A DNA stretch of 44,060 bases from Acholeplasmataceae bacterium (lineage in GTDB: Bacteria; Bacillota_I; Bacilli_A; Acholeplasmatales; Acholeplasmataceae): positions 1 to 44,060 of the forward strand of contig JAFGTQ010000067.1 of assembly GCA_016934015.1 (NCBI GenBank), written 5' to 3'. Positions within the stretch are counted from its first letter, which is position 1. Every line of letters begins with the position of its first letter. The notes beneath the pieces were generated by a model that was not told the origin of the DNA, searched no databases, and saw only the letters and a list, made by a program, of their open reading frames with translations. Shown here in pieces: positions 1-9,035 of the stretch. The position numbers and the translations under genes were made by a program.

Positions 1-11
1 AAGGTGTCCAT

Positions 12-1190
12 ATGATAGAATTATTAGCACCTGCAGGTGATTTAGAAAAATTAAAGATTGCTTTATTATATGGGGCTGACGCTGTCTTTATTGGGGGACA
101 AAATTTTTCATTACGCGCTAGAGCATCTAACTTTTCAATCAAAGATATTAAAGAAGCCGCAGATTTTGCACATGAGCGAAATAAAAAGGTCTATGTGACT
201 ACAAATATTATTCCCCATAATGAGGATTTAGAGGGCTTAGTCGAATATTTAAAAGAACTTGAATCTTGTGGGATTGATGCGATTATATCAGCATCACCTT
301 ATATTATCGATCATGCGTTAAAACATACTTCTTTAGAAGTCCATTTATCGACACAACAGTCGACAACCAATATAGAAGCAGTAAATTATTGGTATGAAAA
401 AGGTGTGAAACGGATTGTTTTAGCTCGTGAACTCGATATGAACGAAATTAAATATTTAACAAAAAATGTTGAAGCTGATATTGAAGTGTTTGTTCATGGT
501 GGCATGTGTATGTCATTTTCTGGAAGATGCAGTTTATCGAATAACATGACTGAACGTGATGCAAATCGAGGCGGATGTGCACACTCATGTCGTTGGAATT
601 ATACGCTTACAAAAAATAACGAAGTTGTGAACGAAAATTATTTTTCAATGTCATCAAAAGATTTAGAAGCATTAGATTATGTTCCAAGCCTTATTGATGC
701 AAACGTGAAGTCATTAAAAATCGAAGGAAGAATGAAGAGTCTTCATTATATCGCAACTGTCGTTGGCACCTATCGTAAGCTCATTGATGATTATATAAGA
801 GATGGAAAGATTGACGATATTTCAATTTATGAAAAAGAAATTCAAAAAGCTGAAAACAGACAAGCTTCTTATGGCTTTTTTGCTGGAATGCCAGGTATTG
901 AACAACAGCTTTATAATCAAAGAAGTGAACAACCCACACAAACATTTATAGGCTTAGTTCAGTCTTATAACCCTGAAACCCAAGAAGCAATTATCGAACA
1001 ACGAAATTATTTTGAATGTGGGGATCAGATTGAAGTTTTTCATCCCAATGGCTCAAAACATGAGTTTTTATTAACCTCTATGGTTGATCTTGATGGTGTT
1101 GAGACACCAATTGCAAGACACCCCAAACAAGTTTTAAAAATCCAAATTCCATTCGCGGTTGAACCTTACGCGATGTTACGTAAAGTATGA
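12..1190 (+). CDS. U32-family (TrhP/YrrO-like) tRNA hydroxylation protein
   Basis: The 392-residue product opens with the U32 family signature ELLAPAGDLEKLKIAL. It carries the family's cysteine cluster at about C166, C173, C189 and C193, within HGGMCMSFSGRC and GGCAHSCRW. In B. subtilis the paralogues YrrN and YrrO (TrhP1/P2) hydroxylate U34 of tRNAs in a prephenate-dependent reaction; older annotation calls the family peptidase U32 or collagenase. The start is ATG at 12, with AAGGTG at positions 1-6 as ribosome binding site. In Bacillus this family lies just upstream of udk and greA. Here greA is close but udk is absent. The next gene starts 4 bases before this stop, so the two are translationally coupled. 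A second family member may lie left of the window. The family is certain; the exact tRNA role is inferred. Confidence 0.88.
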   Translation: MIELLAPAGDLEKLKIALLYGADAVFIGGQNFSLRARASNFSIKDIKEAADFAHERNKKVYVTTNIIPHNEDLEGLVEYLKELESCGIDAIISASPYIIDHALKHTSLEVHLSTQQSTTNIEAVNYWYEKGVKRIVLARELDMNEIKYLTKNVEADIEVFVHGGMCMSFSGRCSLSNNMTERDANRGGCAHSCRWNYTLTKNNEVVNENYFSMSSKDLEALDYVPSLIDANVKSLKIEGRMKSLHYIATVVGTYRKLIDDYIRDGKIDDISIYEKEIQKAENRQASYGFFAGMPGIEQQLYNQRSEQPTQTFIGLVQSYNPETQEAIIEQRNYFECGDQIEVFHPNGSKHEFLLTSMVDLDGVETPIARHPKQVLKIQIPFAVEPYAMLRKV

Positions 1191-1849
1191 ATAAATCCAT
1201 ATGTGTAAAAGAAAAGTGTATTTCCTATGTTTTAATTAAAAAACGTATTAAACATACATATTTTCGAATGAAAAAGGGAATCTTATATATCTCATCATTC
1301 AAGGTTCTAAATGATCGAGAAATTGAAAGGTTCATTTTAGATAGATTTGATGTAATTTATCAGAAGCTTAGTCTTTACCAAAGAGAATCCAATGATACCA
1401 TCATGTTATGGGGTAAATCCTATAATCTTCATCTAAGTAAAGGTAATTTTAGGTATTATATTGAAGGATCTGATGTTTATGCGCATCACGCAAAAGAAGA
1501 TTTTGATTTAGTTAAAAAGCGAATTTATTATGTAGAACTCGATCAAAAACTTCAACTCTTAAAACCAAATATCGAACAAACAATTCAAAAGTTTCAGATT
1601 GAACCACTTCCTTATAAACTAAAATATTTAAAATCAAAATTTGGAAGTTACCATCGAAAACATCAAGAGATCACATTAAATACTTTTCTAGCGCGATTGG
1701 CACCCATTAAGCTCGAATATGTCATCTATCATGAATATGCCCATCATTTAGTTTTTAATCATTCAAAAGCATTTTATGATCTTTTGGGACAGATGATGCC
1801 AGACCATAGGCTTCATCAAAAAGACTTGAAAAACATAGCAATTCTATAA
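1187..1849 (+). CDS. YgjP-like (DUF45) zinc metallopeptidase
   Basis: The 220-residue protein has an HExxH zinc site, HEYAHH, at residues 182-187. NHSKAFYDLL follows about four residues later (from 191), and the GSYHRKHQEITLN segment lies near 153-165. This is the layout of the YgjP/DUF45 (SprT-related) metallopeptidases, in which a G-S/C strand precedes I-x-LN and the HELAHL helix is followed by NHS. No signal peptide is visible, so it is likely cytosolic. Substrates of this family are poorly known. The gene overlaps the U32 gene by 4 bases (ATGA type) and is followed by a greA promoter, so it probably ends the upstream transcript. The catalytic fold is confident; the biological role is unknown. 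Confidence 0.8.
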   Translation: MNKSICVKEKCISYVLIKKRIKHTYFRMKKGILYISSFKVLNDREIERFILDRFDVIYQKLSLYQRESNDTIMLWGKSYNLHLSKGNFRYYIEGSDVYAHHAKEDFDLVKKRIYYVELDQKLQLLKPNIEQTIQKFQIEPLPYKLKYLKSKFGSYHRKHQEITLNTFLARLAPIKLEYVIYHEYAHHLVFNHSKAFYDLLGQMMPDHRLHQKDLKNIAIL

Positions 1850-1858
1850 GAAATAAGG

Positions 1859-1864
1859 TATAAT
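1859..1864 (+). promoter_or_regulatory. -10 box of the greA promoter
   Basis: TATAAT sits 28 bases before the greA ATG in the context AAGGTATAATAG. No convincing -35 is visible at 16-18 bases. The same AAGGTATAAT core occurs before rny (15162-15171) and before the CPBP protease on the minus strand. Confidence 0.6.
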
Positions 1865-1891
1865 AGTTTAGAAATTTAAGGAGGAACATCC

Positions 1892-2365
1892 ATGGCAGTC
1901 AAACAAACATTTCAATTGACCCAAGAAGGTGTCGATAATCTCAAACAGGAATTAAGTTATTTAAAAGATGTGAAACGTGGAGAAAACCTAGAAGCACTTA
2001 AAGAAGCTCGTGCACAAGGTGACCTTTCAGAAAACGCGGATTACGATGCTGCACGTAATGAACAAGCACGTATTGAAGCGAGAATTGCTGAAATCGAAAA
2101 CATCATTAAAAATGTCAAAATCATTAAGACAACTTCAGAAGATATCGTTAATATTGGGAAAACCGTTAAGGTAAAATTTCTTGCAACAAACGAAATCAAA
2201 GAATTTTACCTCGTTGGTAGCATTGAAGCAGACCCTAAATTACGTAAGATTTCAATTGAATCACCTATTGGTAGAGCAATGCTCAATAAAAATGAAGGTG
2301 ACGTCATTGAAGTTAAAACTGAAACTGGTCGGATATTCTCGATCGAGATTATGGAAATTAACTAA
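1892..2365 (+). CDS. greA: Transcription elongation factor GreA
   Basis: GreA binds the secondary channel of RNA polymerase and stimulates cleavage of backtracked transcripts. The 157-residue length is typical. The N-terminal coiled coil carries the conserved patch ARAQGDLSENADYDAARNEQ (about residues 38-57), including the acidic tip D45 and E49 region needed for cleavage stimulation. The C-terminal FKBP-like half contains SPIGRAMLNKNEGDVIEVK. ATG at 1892 is preceded by AAGGAGG with good spacing and by its own TATAAT. The stop overlaps the yqeG start (TAATG), so greA may feed transcription into the yqeG-yqeM operon. Identification is secure. Confidence 0.97.
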   Translation: MAVKQTFQLTQEGVDNLKQELSYLKDVKRGENLEALKEARAQGDLSENADYDAARNEQARIEARIAEIENIIKNVKIIKTTSEDIVNIGKTVKVKFLATNEIKEFYLVGSIEADPKLRKISIESPIGRAMLNKNEGDVIEVKTETGRIFSIEIMEIN

Positions 2366-2919
2366 TGTCAATGATTCAAAAATGTATTCCTGATGCTTAT
2401 CATGCTTCCATTTTTGAAATTTCATATCACTCATTGCAGAAACAAGGGATAACTACCTTGTTTTTTGACTTAGATAATACAATTATTGCTTATGATCAAA
2501 GTGAATTAAATGTAAAAGAGATTGATTTTTTAAACAATCTTAAAAAAGATTTTAAGATCGTTATCATGTCAAATAGTGGTTATAAAAGAGTCAGTAATGC
2601 ATTAAAAGGAACTGATTTTATGTTTTTATGGCATTCGTTAAAACCAACAAAAATTGGGTTTAAAAAGGCGTTAAAAATGGTTGGTGAAACTCAAGACAAA
2701 GTCATGATGATTGGTGATCAACTTATGACAGATGTGTATGGTGCTCATCGATTACCAATTAAAGTTATTTTAGTGGGCTCTGTCAAAAGATCGTCTGATC
2801 GAGGAATCACCAAAATAAATCGCTTTATTGAAAAGAAAATCTTAAAGAAAATCATGATTAAACAACCTAAACTTTATGAAGAAAGGTTACTTCCCTATGT
2901 CAAAGATCATGCATTGTAA
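2365..2919 (+). CDS. yqeG: YqeG-type HAD-superfamily (IIIA) phosphatase
   Basis: The 184-residue HAD hydrolase has motif I FFDLDNTI (D35 and D37), a motif II-like IVIMSNSG near 66-72, and motif IV MIGDQLMTDV (D118 and D123). This matches the YqeG family, which always sits upstream of the ribosome-assembly GTPase YqeH in Firmicutes, as here. The substrate is not established. The start ATG uses the last base of the greA stop (TAATG). Only a weak GGA lies upstream, so translation probably depends on reinitiation after greA. The gene end overlaps yqeH by 23 bases. Confidence 0.9.
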   Translation: MSMIQKCIPDAYHASIFEISYHSLQKQGITTLFFDLDNTIIAYDQSELNVKEIDFLNNLKKDFKIVIMSNSGYKRVSNALKGTDFMFLWHSLKPTKIGFKKALKMVGETQDKVMMIGDQLMTDVYGAHRLPIKVILVGSVKRSSDRGITKINRFIEKKILKKIMIKQPKLYEERLLPYVKDHAL

Positions 2920-3919
2920 AGGATGTGGAGCTAAACTCCAAATCGATGATCCCAAACATATTGGCTATACATTATCATTTGATCATGATTTTTGTCAGGC
3001 TTGTTTTAGATTAAAAAATTATGGAGAAAGTCATGATCATTTTCATCCTGAAGACCTTCCTGTTTTAGAAAAAGATGCACTGATTGTTATGGTGAGTTCT
3101 GTATTAAATTTGGATATGCTATTTGAATATCCTGTTTATCGTTATCAAAGCGAAGGCACATTTGTTTATATCATTAATCAAATGGATTTACTTCCGAAGC
3201 AAACAAATACAGACTTATTGTTAGAAAATATAACCAATAAAGCGAAAAAAATGAATATCCCATATTTGGATATCATTATGATGTCTGCGAAAAATCCTTC
3301 GGATATCGAAAATCTAAAACTTTATTTAAATGATTTCAAGCAACAACATATTTATTTGATTGGTGTTCAAAATAGCGGAAAGACAACGATTTTTAAAGCA
3401 TTAACCGATAATCAAGATGCTTTAGCCTTTAAAAAAGCAGGTTTAACTCAAGAACCACTTTATCATAGGCTCAATCATCATGTCATATGGGATATGCCGG
3501 GTTTATTTCAAAAAGGCTATATTCATGAATTTTTACCGTACAACACTTATAAAAAGATGATTCCCGATCAAGAAATAAAACCTAAGGTATATCAATTGAA
3601 GAAAGATCAAGCATTGATGATCGAAGGTCTTGTTTCAATCGCTGTTAAAGAACCATCACATTTGGTTTTCTATTTAGATGATCACATGAAGATTCATAAA
3701 ACAAATGTTGCACGAGTCAAAGAATTAATTGAAGAAAAAGAAAAACATTTTCAAATTTTTGTTGAAAAATATGAAAAAAAACTGTTTAAGATTCCAGATG
3801 GTAAACACCAAATAACTTTCGCTGATTTTGGTTTTCTTCATCTTGAAGGTCCAATCACAATCGAAATTTATCAACCAAAAGGATTACACATATCCATAAC
3901 GGAGGCATTATTCAAATGA
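2897..3919 (+). CDS. yqeH: Ribosome biogenesis GTPase YqeH (circularly permuted)
   Basis: YqeH supports 30S/70S maturation. The GTPase motifs appear in permuted order: G4 NQMD at 94-97, a G5-like MMSAKN, then the P-loop GVQNSGKTT at 156-164 and G3 DMPG at 199-202. An N-terminal zinc finger is formed by C7/C10 and C33/C36. I chose ATG at 2897 because AAAGG at 2882-2886 lies 10 bases upstream and the zinc finger follows directly. ATGs at 2876 and 2909 are alternatives. The gene overlaps yqeG and shares ATGA with yqeK. In Bacillus aroE, yhbY and nadD lie between yqeH and yqeK; none is present here. Confidence 0.95.
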   Translation: MSKIMHCKGCGAKLQIDDPKHIGYTLSFDHDFCQACFRLKNYGESHDHFHPEDLPVLEKDALIVMVSSVLNLDMLFEYPVYRYQSEGTFVYIINQMDLLPKQTNTDLLLENITNKAKKMNIPYLDIIMMSAKNPSDIENLKLYLNDFKQQHIYLIGVQNSGKTTIFKALTDNQDALAFKKAGLTQEPLYHRLNHHVIWDMPGLFQKGYIHEFLPYNTYKKMIPDQEIKPKVYQLKKDQALMIEGLVSIAVKEPSHLVFYLDDHMKIHKTNVARVKELIEEKEKHFQIFVEKYEKKLFKIPDGKHQITFADFGFLHLEGPITIEIYQPKGLHISITEALFK

Positions 3920-4488
3920 ATGAAAATTTGAGAGCATTCGTTAAAGAAAAATTAAAACACCATCAACATCGATATTTACATATATGTGGCGTCGAAGAGG
4001 TTGCGGTTGAACTTGCAAAAATCTACGATGTATCAATAGAGAAAGCTTCAATAGCAGCATTGACACATGATTTACTAAAATATGATACAATCGAAGAGCA
4101 AATCAAATGGCTTGACCAAAAAACAGTTGAAAAGTTTCGTCATATTCCAGTGATGTATCACGCTTATAGTGCAGCCATATACATTCAAAAAGAATTAGGT
4201 ATTCAGGATACTGATATCATTAATGCTGTTAGATATCACGTTTGGGGAAGACCCAATATGACAACACTTGAAAAAATTATTTATGTTGCTGACTTTGCTG
4301 AACCTAATCGAAATTTTGAAGAAGCAAAGATCACGAGAAATTTAGCAAAAACGGATTTAGATCTCGCATTAGTTTATGCGATGAAATCTAGCATGGATTA
4401 TTTAATCGAAAAAGGGATAAACCCTTCGATTGACCAATATGAAGCATTCCAATATTACGAGGAGGTAACACGTGGAAAAATTAAATAA
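3916..4488 (+). CDS. yqeK: YqeK-type HD-domain dinucleoside tetraphosphate hydrolase
   Basis: This 190-residue HD-domain protein has the first metal histidine in HRYLHICGVEEVAVELA and the HD pair in AALTHDLLKYD. A second histidine cluster follows (HIPVMYHAYSAA) and then RYHVWGRPNMTTLEKIIYVAD. YqeK proteins hydrolyse Ap4A symmetrically. In many mollicutes YqeK is fused to nicotinate-nucleotide adenylyltransferase (NadD). Here the protein begins directly with the HD domain, and neither a fused nor a neighbouring nadD exists in the window. It overlaps yqeH by ATGA and rsfS by 17 bases, so the operon is translationally coupled. Confidence 0.92.
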   Translation: MNENLRAFVKEKLKHHQHRYLHICGVEEVAVELAKIYDVSIEKASIAALTHDLLKYDTIEEQIKWLDQKTVEKFRHIPVMYHAYSAAIYIQKELGIQDTDIINAVRYHVWGRPNMTTLEKIIYVADFAEPNRNFEEAKITRNLAKTDLDLALVYAMKSSMDYLIEKGINPSIDQYEAFQYYEEVTRGKIK

Positions 4489-4786
4489 AATTATTAAAGC
4501 ATTAGAAGACTTAAAAGTAAAAGACTTAAAAGTATACGACTTTGAAAAAACATCACCATTTTATGACTATTTCGTTATTGCAACAACAAATGAACGCCAA
4601 GCAAGTGCGGCTATCACTCATTTAAAATCAGCCCTCGTCGCAGACGAGATTCGCCATGTTGAAGGTAAAGGTGGCACATGGGTTTTAATTGATGCTACAG
4701 ACGTTATTATTCATTTATTTAACGCTGATGATCGAGCTTATTATGGTTTTGATCAAAGACTATTAGGAATTAAGCGCATTCAATAA
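4472..4786 (+). CDS. rsfS: Ribosome silencing factor RsfS
   Basis: RsfS binds uL14 on the large subunit and blocks subunit joining under low nutrient supply. The 104-residue length and the motifs FVIATTNERQASA, EGKGGTWVLIDA and AYYGFDQRLLG are typical of the family. Translation starts at GTG 4472, placed seven bases after a perfect AGGAGG at 4460-4465. The gene begins inside the 3' end of yqeK and shares its last base with the yqeM start (TAATG). The yqeK-rsfS-yqeM order is the one found in Bacillus. Confidence 0.95.
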   Translation: MEKLNKIIKALEDLKVKDLKVYDFEKTSPFYDYFVIATTNERQASAAITHLKSALVADEIRHVEGKGGTWVLIDATDVIIHLFNADDRAYYGFDQRLLGIKRIQ

Positions 4787-5427
4787 TGATTGCTAAATCT
4801 TACGATTTATTGATGGCGGATGTTGATTATGAAAAGTTGTTGAATTTTATAGAACCTTATCTTAAAAAAGAAGATTTAATTCTAGATGCAGGATGTGGAA
4901 GTGGCTATCTTTTGGTTGAATTTATGACAAAAGGATATCATGCGATTGGTGTAGACTTAGATTCAAGAATGCTATCTTTAGCATATGATAAACTTATGAC
5001 ACTTAATTTCAATCCATCACTCTATGAACACGATTTAAGATTACCTTTTCACATCAAAGTTGATGTGATTGTCATGATGTTTGATGTCTTAAATTATTTT
5101 AAAGGCATCAAAAAAGTGATGAAAGAAATCAAAAAAGCTTTATATCCAAATGGACGATTAATTTTCGATGTCTATAAATCATCGGTTCTGACAGAATATG
5201 ATGGATACATTGAATCAGAAGATGAACCTATTCAATACACTTGGGAGATTCATAGAAACCAAAATCGTTTGATTCATTCAGTTTTGATGAATGACGAACA
5301 AGAAAAAGTCATACAGTATGTTCATCCTTTGAGTTATTATAAAGAAATTCTTGAATTATATGGATTTAAATATGAGATTAAAGAAGGAATTGATCCAAGA
5401 AAGCATTATATCATCGCTTATATTTAA
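4786..5427 (+). CDS. yqeM: YqeM-like SAM-dependent methyltransferase
   Basis: This 213-residue class I methyltransferase has motif I LILDAGCGSGYLL (about 35-47), motif II GVDLDSRML, and VIVMMFDVLNYF at the motif IV position. It is the last gene of the yqeG-yqeM operon, as in Bacillus, where the substrate is unknown. The start overlaps the rsfS stop (TAATG). Its TAA stop lies within the right arm of an intrinsic terminator, so the gene and the transcription unit end together. Confidence 0.88.
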   Translation: MIAKSYDLLMADVDYEKLLNFIEPYLKKEDLILDAGCGSGYLLVEFMTKGYHAIGVDLDSRMLSLAYDKLMTLNFNPSLYEHDLRLPFHIKVDVIVMMFDVLNYFKGIKKVMKEIKKALYPNGRLIFDVYKSSVLTEYDGYIESEDEPIQYTWEIHRNQNRLIHSVLMNDEQEKVIQYVHPLSYYKEILELYGFKYEIKEGIDPRKHYIIAYI

Positions 5428-5440
5428 GCGGTGTTTTTTT
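5412..5440 (+). terminator. Intrinsic terminator embedded in the yqeM end
   Basis: A 9-bp stem, CATCGCTTA paired with TAAGCGGTG (one G-U pair), closes a TATT loop and runs into TTTTTTT. The yqeM stop codon (5425-5427) is the first part of the right arm, so the hairpin can form fully only after the ribosome has left. Confidence 0.85.
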
Positions 5441-5490
5441 ATTAAAGTAAATAAAATCATCTGGATCTAATATAGGGTGAGGACAGAAAA

Positions 5491-5997
5491 ATGAAAAAGA
5501 TATGGATAACCCTTGGATTAACAGTGATTTTAGCACTTGCAGTAATGCCACAAAAAAATGAAACCATTTATGTACACCAAAGCAAACCTGAAATCGAAAT
5601 GTTTGAAGTCGATATTCAAGGACCATTCCCGTATGCAGGTACCTATCACTTTTTTGAACCTGTCACCATTCAAAAAGCGTTAAGTTATGCGGGAACACCT
5701 TATGCAGACTTTGATGATTCAAAAATTATATATTCTGAAATGATTACAAGGAATCGGACAATCTATTTGCCTGTGCTTGATGGAAATGAGGATAAACCGC
5801 AAACTTTAGTAAATATCAATGAAGCTAGCTTCAAAGAACTCATTGATATTCCCTATATGACCGAATCGCGAGCTGCATCATTAATCATATACCGAGAATT
5901 AAATGGATCGTTTCTTTCGATTGATGATCTCATTCACGTGAAGTATATTGGGAGTGTAACTCTTGAAAATCTTAGACCATATATCACGTGTTCGTGA
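5491..5997 (+). CDS. comEA: ComEA-like competence DNA-binding protein
   Basis: ComEA binds incoming double-stranded DNA at the outer face of the membrane and passes it to the ComEC channel. The 168-residue protein has an N-terminal membrane anchor (IWITLGLTVILALAVMP), an SLBB-like segment (about 33-75, DIQGPFPYAGTYHF) and a C-terminal helix-hairpin-helix DNA-binding unit (VNINEASFKELIDIP, then a second helix around DDLIHVKYIG). ATG at 5491 follows GGTGAGGA. The gene overlaps comEC by 35 bases. comEB, which separates the two in Bacillus, is absent. Confidence 0.9.
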   Translation: MKKIWITLGLTVILALAVMPQKNETIYVHQSKPEIEMFEVDIQGPFPYAGTYHFFEPVTIQKALSYAGTPYADFDDSKIIYSEMITRNRTIYLPVLDGNEDKPQTLVNINEASFKELIDIPYMTESRAASLIIYRELNGSFLSIDDLIHVKYIGSVTLENLRPYITCS

Positions 5998-8053
5998 TCT
6001 TCATATTGAAGGTTATGCGATTTTCTTTTTTATTTTAAGTTTACGCTTTGTTTGGATGATTCCCTGTTGGATAATCTATCTTTTTTTATTAAGAAGAAAG
6101 TTAAAATGGAAATTATTATGGGTGTTATGTTCGATTATACTTATCCAATTTGTTTTGATAAACTACAGAGAAATTCCAAAAACGATTCAAAATCAAGTCT
6201 ATGTCAAAGAGGTTATTAAAACAGAATCCTATGATATTGTCGTGATAAAACATCGGCTAATGAAATTTCGTTTTTATACAAGCAATTATCAGTTTCACAA
6301 AAATGATTTAATTTTTATTCAAGGGGATGTTTCATCTTATCGTGGTCAAACGATATTCTTTGGATTTAATCCTAAACATTATTTTTTGAGTCAAGGGATT
6401 GTCGGTGAAATAGAGACGCATCAGATTGAACTCATACAAGAAGGATTTAATATCAATCTAAAAGATTATATCAACCATCGTATTGAAGGATTATCATCAA
6501 AAGATTATATTAAAACTTACCTTTATGGCGAAAAATCAATATCCATTGAAGAACAAACAACTTATCAATCTTTAGGTATCCTTTTTTTGTTTTCTGTTTC
6601 TGGGCTACATTTTTATGTTTTAACATCGATCATCAAGAAACTAATGTTTCAATTTAACTTGAGCCAAAAACATCAAAAAACAATCATTTTGTTCATCTAT
6701 TTATGGTTTATTTATCTTTATGACTTTTCGATGACTATCTTAAGAATCACTTTAATGTATATCTTTCATTGGGTGAATGAACGATTTTATTTTAAACTCA
6801 CGCATCTTGATTTAATTCAATGTGTGTTTTTATGCTTAATTGTGTTTAATCCCTATTTTATCTATCATCAAGGGTTACTCATGGTCTATCTTATCTTGAA
6901 TTTTTTAGTACTTCTAAAGCCAATGCTACATGGAGAAAATTGGTGGATTAAACAATTAAAAGTAAATGGAATCATTCAAATCATTCTCATACCATTTAAG
7001 GCCATAAATTACTTCATCGTATTGGTTTTCATGCCATTGATTGTTATTTTTTTGAGTGGACCTGCATTCCTTTTGGCTTGGGTGACTCTTTTAATCCCTC
7101 GTTTTGATGGTTTTTATTCACAAATGATGCTTATCTTATTTAAAGTGATTCAGGATGTAAGTGTATATGGCATTCAATTTTTTCTTCCAGCACTACCATC
7201 ATTCAGTATATTTTTGTATTTTGTCAATATTTTTCTTATTTTTTACACCTCATCTCATAAACGTAAGCTGATTCACATCTTGATTATTTTCTTGTTATTC
7301 TTTGTTCAAATCGTTAAACCTTATGAATCAAGTGTCAAAGTCATGATGCTCGATGTTGGCCAGGGTGATACCTTCTATTTTGAAAGTCGTGATTGCAAAA
7401 TGATGATTGACAGTTATCAAGGATCTTTAGAGTTTTTACAAAATCGAGGAATATACCATCTTGATTATTTATTTTTAACGCATTCGGATACTGATCATAT
7501 TAAAGAGGCAGTTAAGATCACTCAATATCTCGATGTGGAGCAAGTTGGCATTTCAATATTTGATATATACCCCGAATTATATGGCAAACTGCTCCCACTC
7601 CATTTCGGTAAATCAATCACTTGTGGTAATTTTAATATTGATGTTTTAGGGCCTATTAAACATTATCAAAATCCAAATGATAATTCATTAGTTTTAAAAA
7701 TAAAAATTCTTGAAAAAACATTTCTCTTTACAGGAGATATTGAACAAGAAGCTGAACAAGATTTGATCAACATGTATGGTTATAATCTTGCAAGTGATGT
7801 TTTAAAAGTTGCACATCATGGATCGATAACATCAACGAGCAATGGTTTTTTAAAACTTGTCAATCCAAAGGTAGCTTGGATTTCTGCGGGGTATGAAAAT
7901 CGTTTTGGATTTCCAAGCCAAGAAATTATACATCGACTTATCATTCATGAAGTTAATATTTATCGAACAGATTTAGATGGAACCGTCGTTTTAAAGTATC
8001 ATGAAAAGAAGAGAAAGTGGACGCTTCATCTACCATTTAAAGACGATTTTTAG
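5963..8053 (+). CDS. comEC: ComEC/Rec2 DNA uptake channel protein
   Basis: ComEC is the membrane channel that imports single-stranded DNA during transformation. The 696-residue protein has N-terminal membrane segments with an OB-like region (about 1-150), a central multi-helix Competence domain (about 190-440; SVSGLHFYVL is characteristic), and a C-terminal metallo-beta-lactamase-like domain with MLDVGQGDTFYF, LTHSDTDHIKE and KVAHHGSITST. It is complete and slightly shorter than the roughly 776-residue Bacillus protein. The start is TTG at 5963, eight bases after GGGAG, and lies inside comEA. The MBL motifs are intact, so the gene looks functional. Confidence 0.93.
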   Translation: MKILDHISRVRDLHIEGYAIFFFILSLRFVWMIPCWIIYLFLLRRKLKWKLLWVLCSIILIQFVLINYREIPKTIQNQVYVKEVIKTESYDIVVIKHRLMKFRFYTSNYQFHKNDLIFIQGDVSSYRGQTIFFGFNPKHYFLSQGIVGEIETHQIELIQEGFNINLKDYINHRIEGLSSKDYIKTYLYGEKSISIEEQTTYQSLGILFLFSVSGLHFYVLTSIIKKLMFQFNLSQKHQKTIILFIYLWFIYLYDFSMTILRITLMYIFHWVNERFYFKLTHLDLIQCVFLCLIVFNPYFIYHQGLLMVYLILNFLVLLKPMLHGENWWIKQLKVNGIIQIILIPFKAINYFIVLVFMPLIVIFLSGPAFLLAWVTLLIPRFDGFYSQMMLILFKVIQDVSVYGIQFFLPALPSFSIFLYFVNIFLIFYTSSHKRKLIHILIIFLLFFVQIVKPYESSVKVMMLDVGQGDTFYFESRDCKMMIDSYQGSLEFLQNRGIYHLDYLFLTHSDTDHIKEAVKITQYLDVEQVGISIFDIYPELYGKLLPLHFGKSITCGNFNIDVLGPIKHYQNPNDNSLVLKIKILEKTFLFTGDIEQEAEQDLINMYGYNLASDVLKVAHHGSITSTSNGFLKLVNPKVAWISAGYENRFGFPSQEIIHRLIIHEVNIYRTDLDGTVVLKYHEKKRKWTLHLPFKDDF

Positions 8054-8059
8054 TATAAT
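8054..8059 (+). promoter_or_regulatory. -10 box upstream of holA
   Basis: TATAAT directly follows the comEC stop (8051-8053), and AAGGGGG lies about 11 bases farther on. It is a likely separate promoter for holA, although no clear -35 is seen. Confidence 0.5.
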
Positions 8060-8086
8060 GGATATGACGTAAGGGGGCTATATCAA

Positions 8087-9034
8087 ATGGCGGAATCAAT
8101 CTATGTAATCTATGGTAACAATGATTTTTTACTTAATCTTACACTTCAACAAAAGATTGAATCTTTTCAGGTCGATCCCTTTAATATCATTCACTATGAC
8201 TTGTTAGAAAATTCATCAGATGACGTTTTAGAAGATTTACAAACAGTTTCTTTTTTCGCTGAGAAAAAAGTGATTGTTGTTAGAAATATTCAAGCCCTTG
8301 AACAACAAGGTGATCCCATTGTTCAACAATGGGCAACTTATTTTGAAAAACCTAATCCAGACTGTATTTTATTGGTTATATTACAAGAATTATTAGCTGA
8401 AACATCACCGATTGGAAAACAATTACATAAATTTGGTTATTTAGAAAAAATTAAAGACATGGATAAAAAAGAGTATCCAATGTTTGTGAGAAATTTATTT
8501 TCAAAATATCAATATCAAATTACAGATCAAGCCATTGATGCACTTTTAGAAAGAACAAATATGGATTTTCAATTAATTGCACAAGAAGCTGAGAAATTAA
8601 TGTTATTTTCATATGATTCAAAAATCATAGCTGAGAAAGAAGTATTACTTTTAGTCAGCCGGAATTTAGAAGAAAATATTTTTGAGTTAACCAATGCGTT
8701 ATTATCAAGAAATCAACAAAAAACGATTGAAATCTTTTATGATTTAGTAGCTAGAAATGAAGATCCTATTCGGATTTTAAATAACATTGTTGGAAAAGTT
8801 CGAGAACTTATGCATGCCAAATTATTGATTGAAAAAGGGTATCGCCAAGATCAAATTGCTGATCATTTTCGGATTAAGAGTGGACGAGCATATTATTTAG
8901 TAAAAAATGCACAAAGTGTCACGTTCGAAATCTTAGAAACACATTTATCGAAATTATCGAAGCTTGATTATGATATAAAAAGCGGACAAATTGATAAAAA
9001 ATTAGGCTTAGAATTATACTTGTTAGGAGCTTAA
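8087..9034 (+). CDS. holA: DNA polymerase III delta subunit
   Basis: HolA is the clamp-loader wrench that opens the sliding clamp. The 315-residue length is normal. The protein starts with the family pattern IYVIYGNNDFLLN. The region around QTVSFFAEKKVIVVRNI matches the HolA AAA+-like domain, and the C-terminal collar helices contain RIKSGRAYYLVKNAQ. The comEC-holA-rpsT neighbourhood is the Bacillus order, with an exonuclease gene inserted. ATG at 8087 follows AAGGGGG. Confidence 0.92.
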   Translation: MAESIYVIYGNNDFLLNLTLQQKIESFQVDPFNIIHYDLLENSSDDVLEDLQTVSFFAEKKVIVVRNIQALEQQGDPIVQQWATYFEKPNPDCILLVILQELLAETSPIGKQLHKFGYLEKIKDMDKKEYPMFVRNLFSKYQYQITDQAIDALLERTNMDFQLIAQEAEKLMLFSYDSKIIAEKEVLLLVSRNLEENIFELTNALLSRNQQKTIEIFYDLVARNEDPIRILNNIVGKVRELMHAKLLIEKGYRQDQIADHFRIKSGRAYYLVKNAQSVTFEILETHLSKLSKLDYDIKSGQIDKKLGLELYLLGA

Positions 9035-9035
9035 A

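Noticed and set aside
5411-5626. Minus-strand open frame across the yqeM terminator and the start of comEA
   Set aside because: It covers a terminator and the comEA 5' region, lacks a ribosome binding site and has no recognisable protein pattern.
5963-5997. comEA/comEC overlap read as a frameshift
   Set aside because: Both proteins are complete with normal ends, and a TTG with a good GGGAG explains a true overlapping start.
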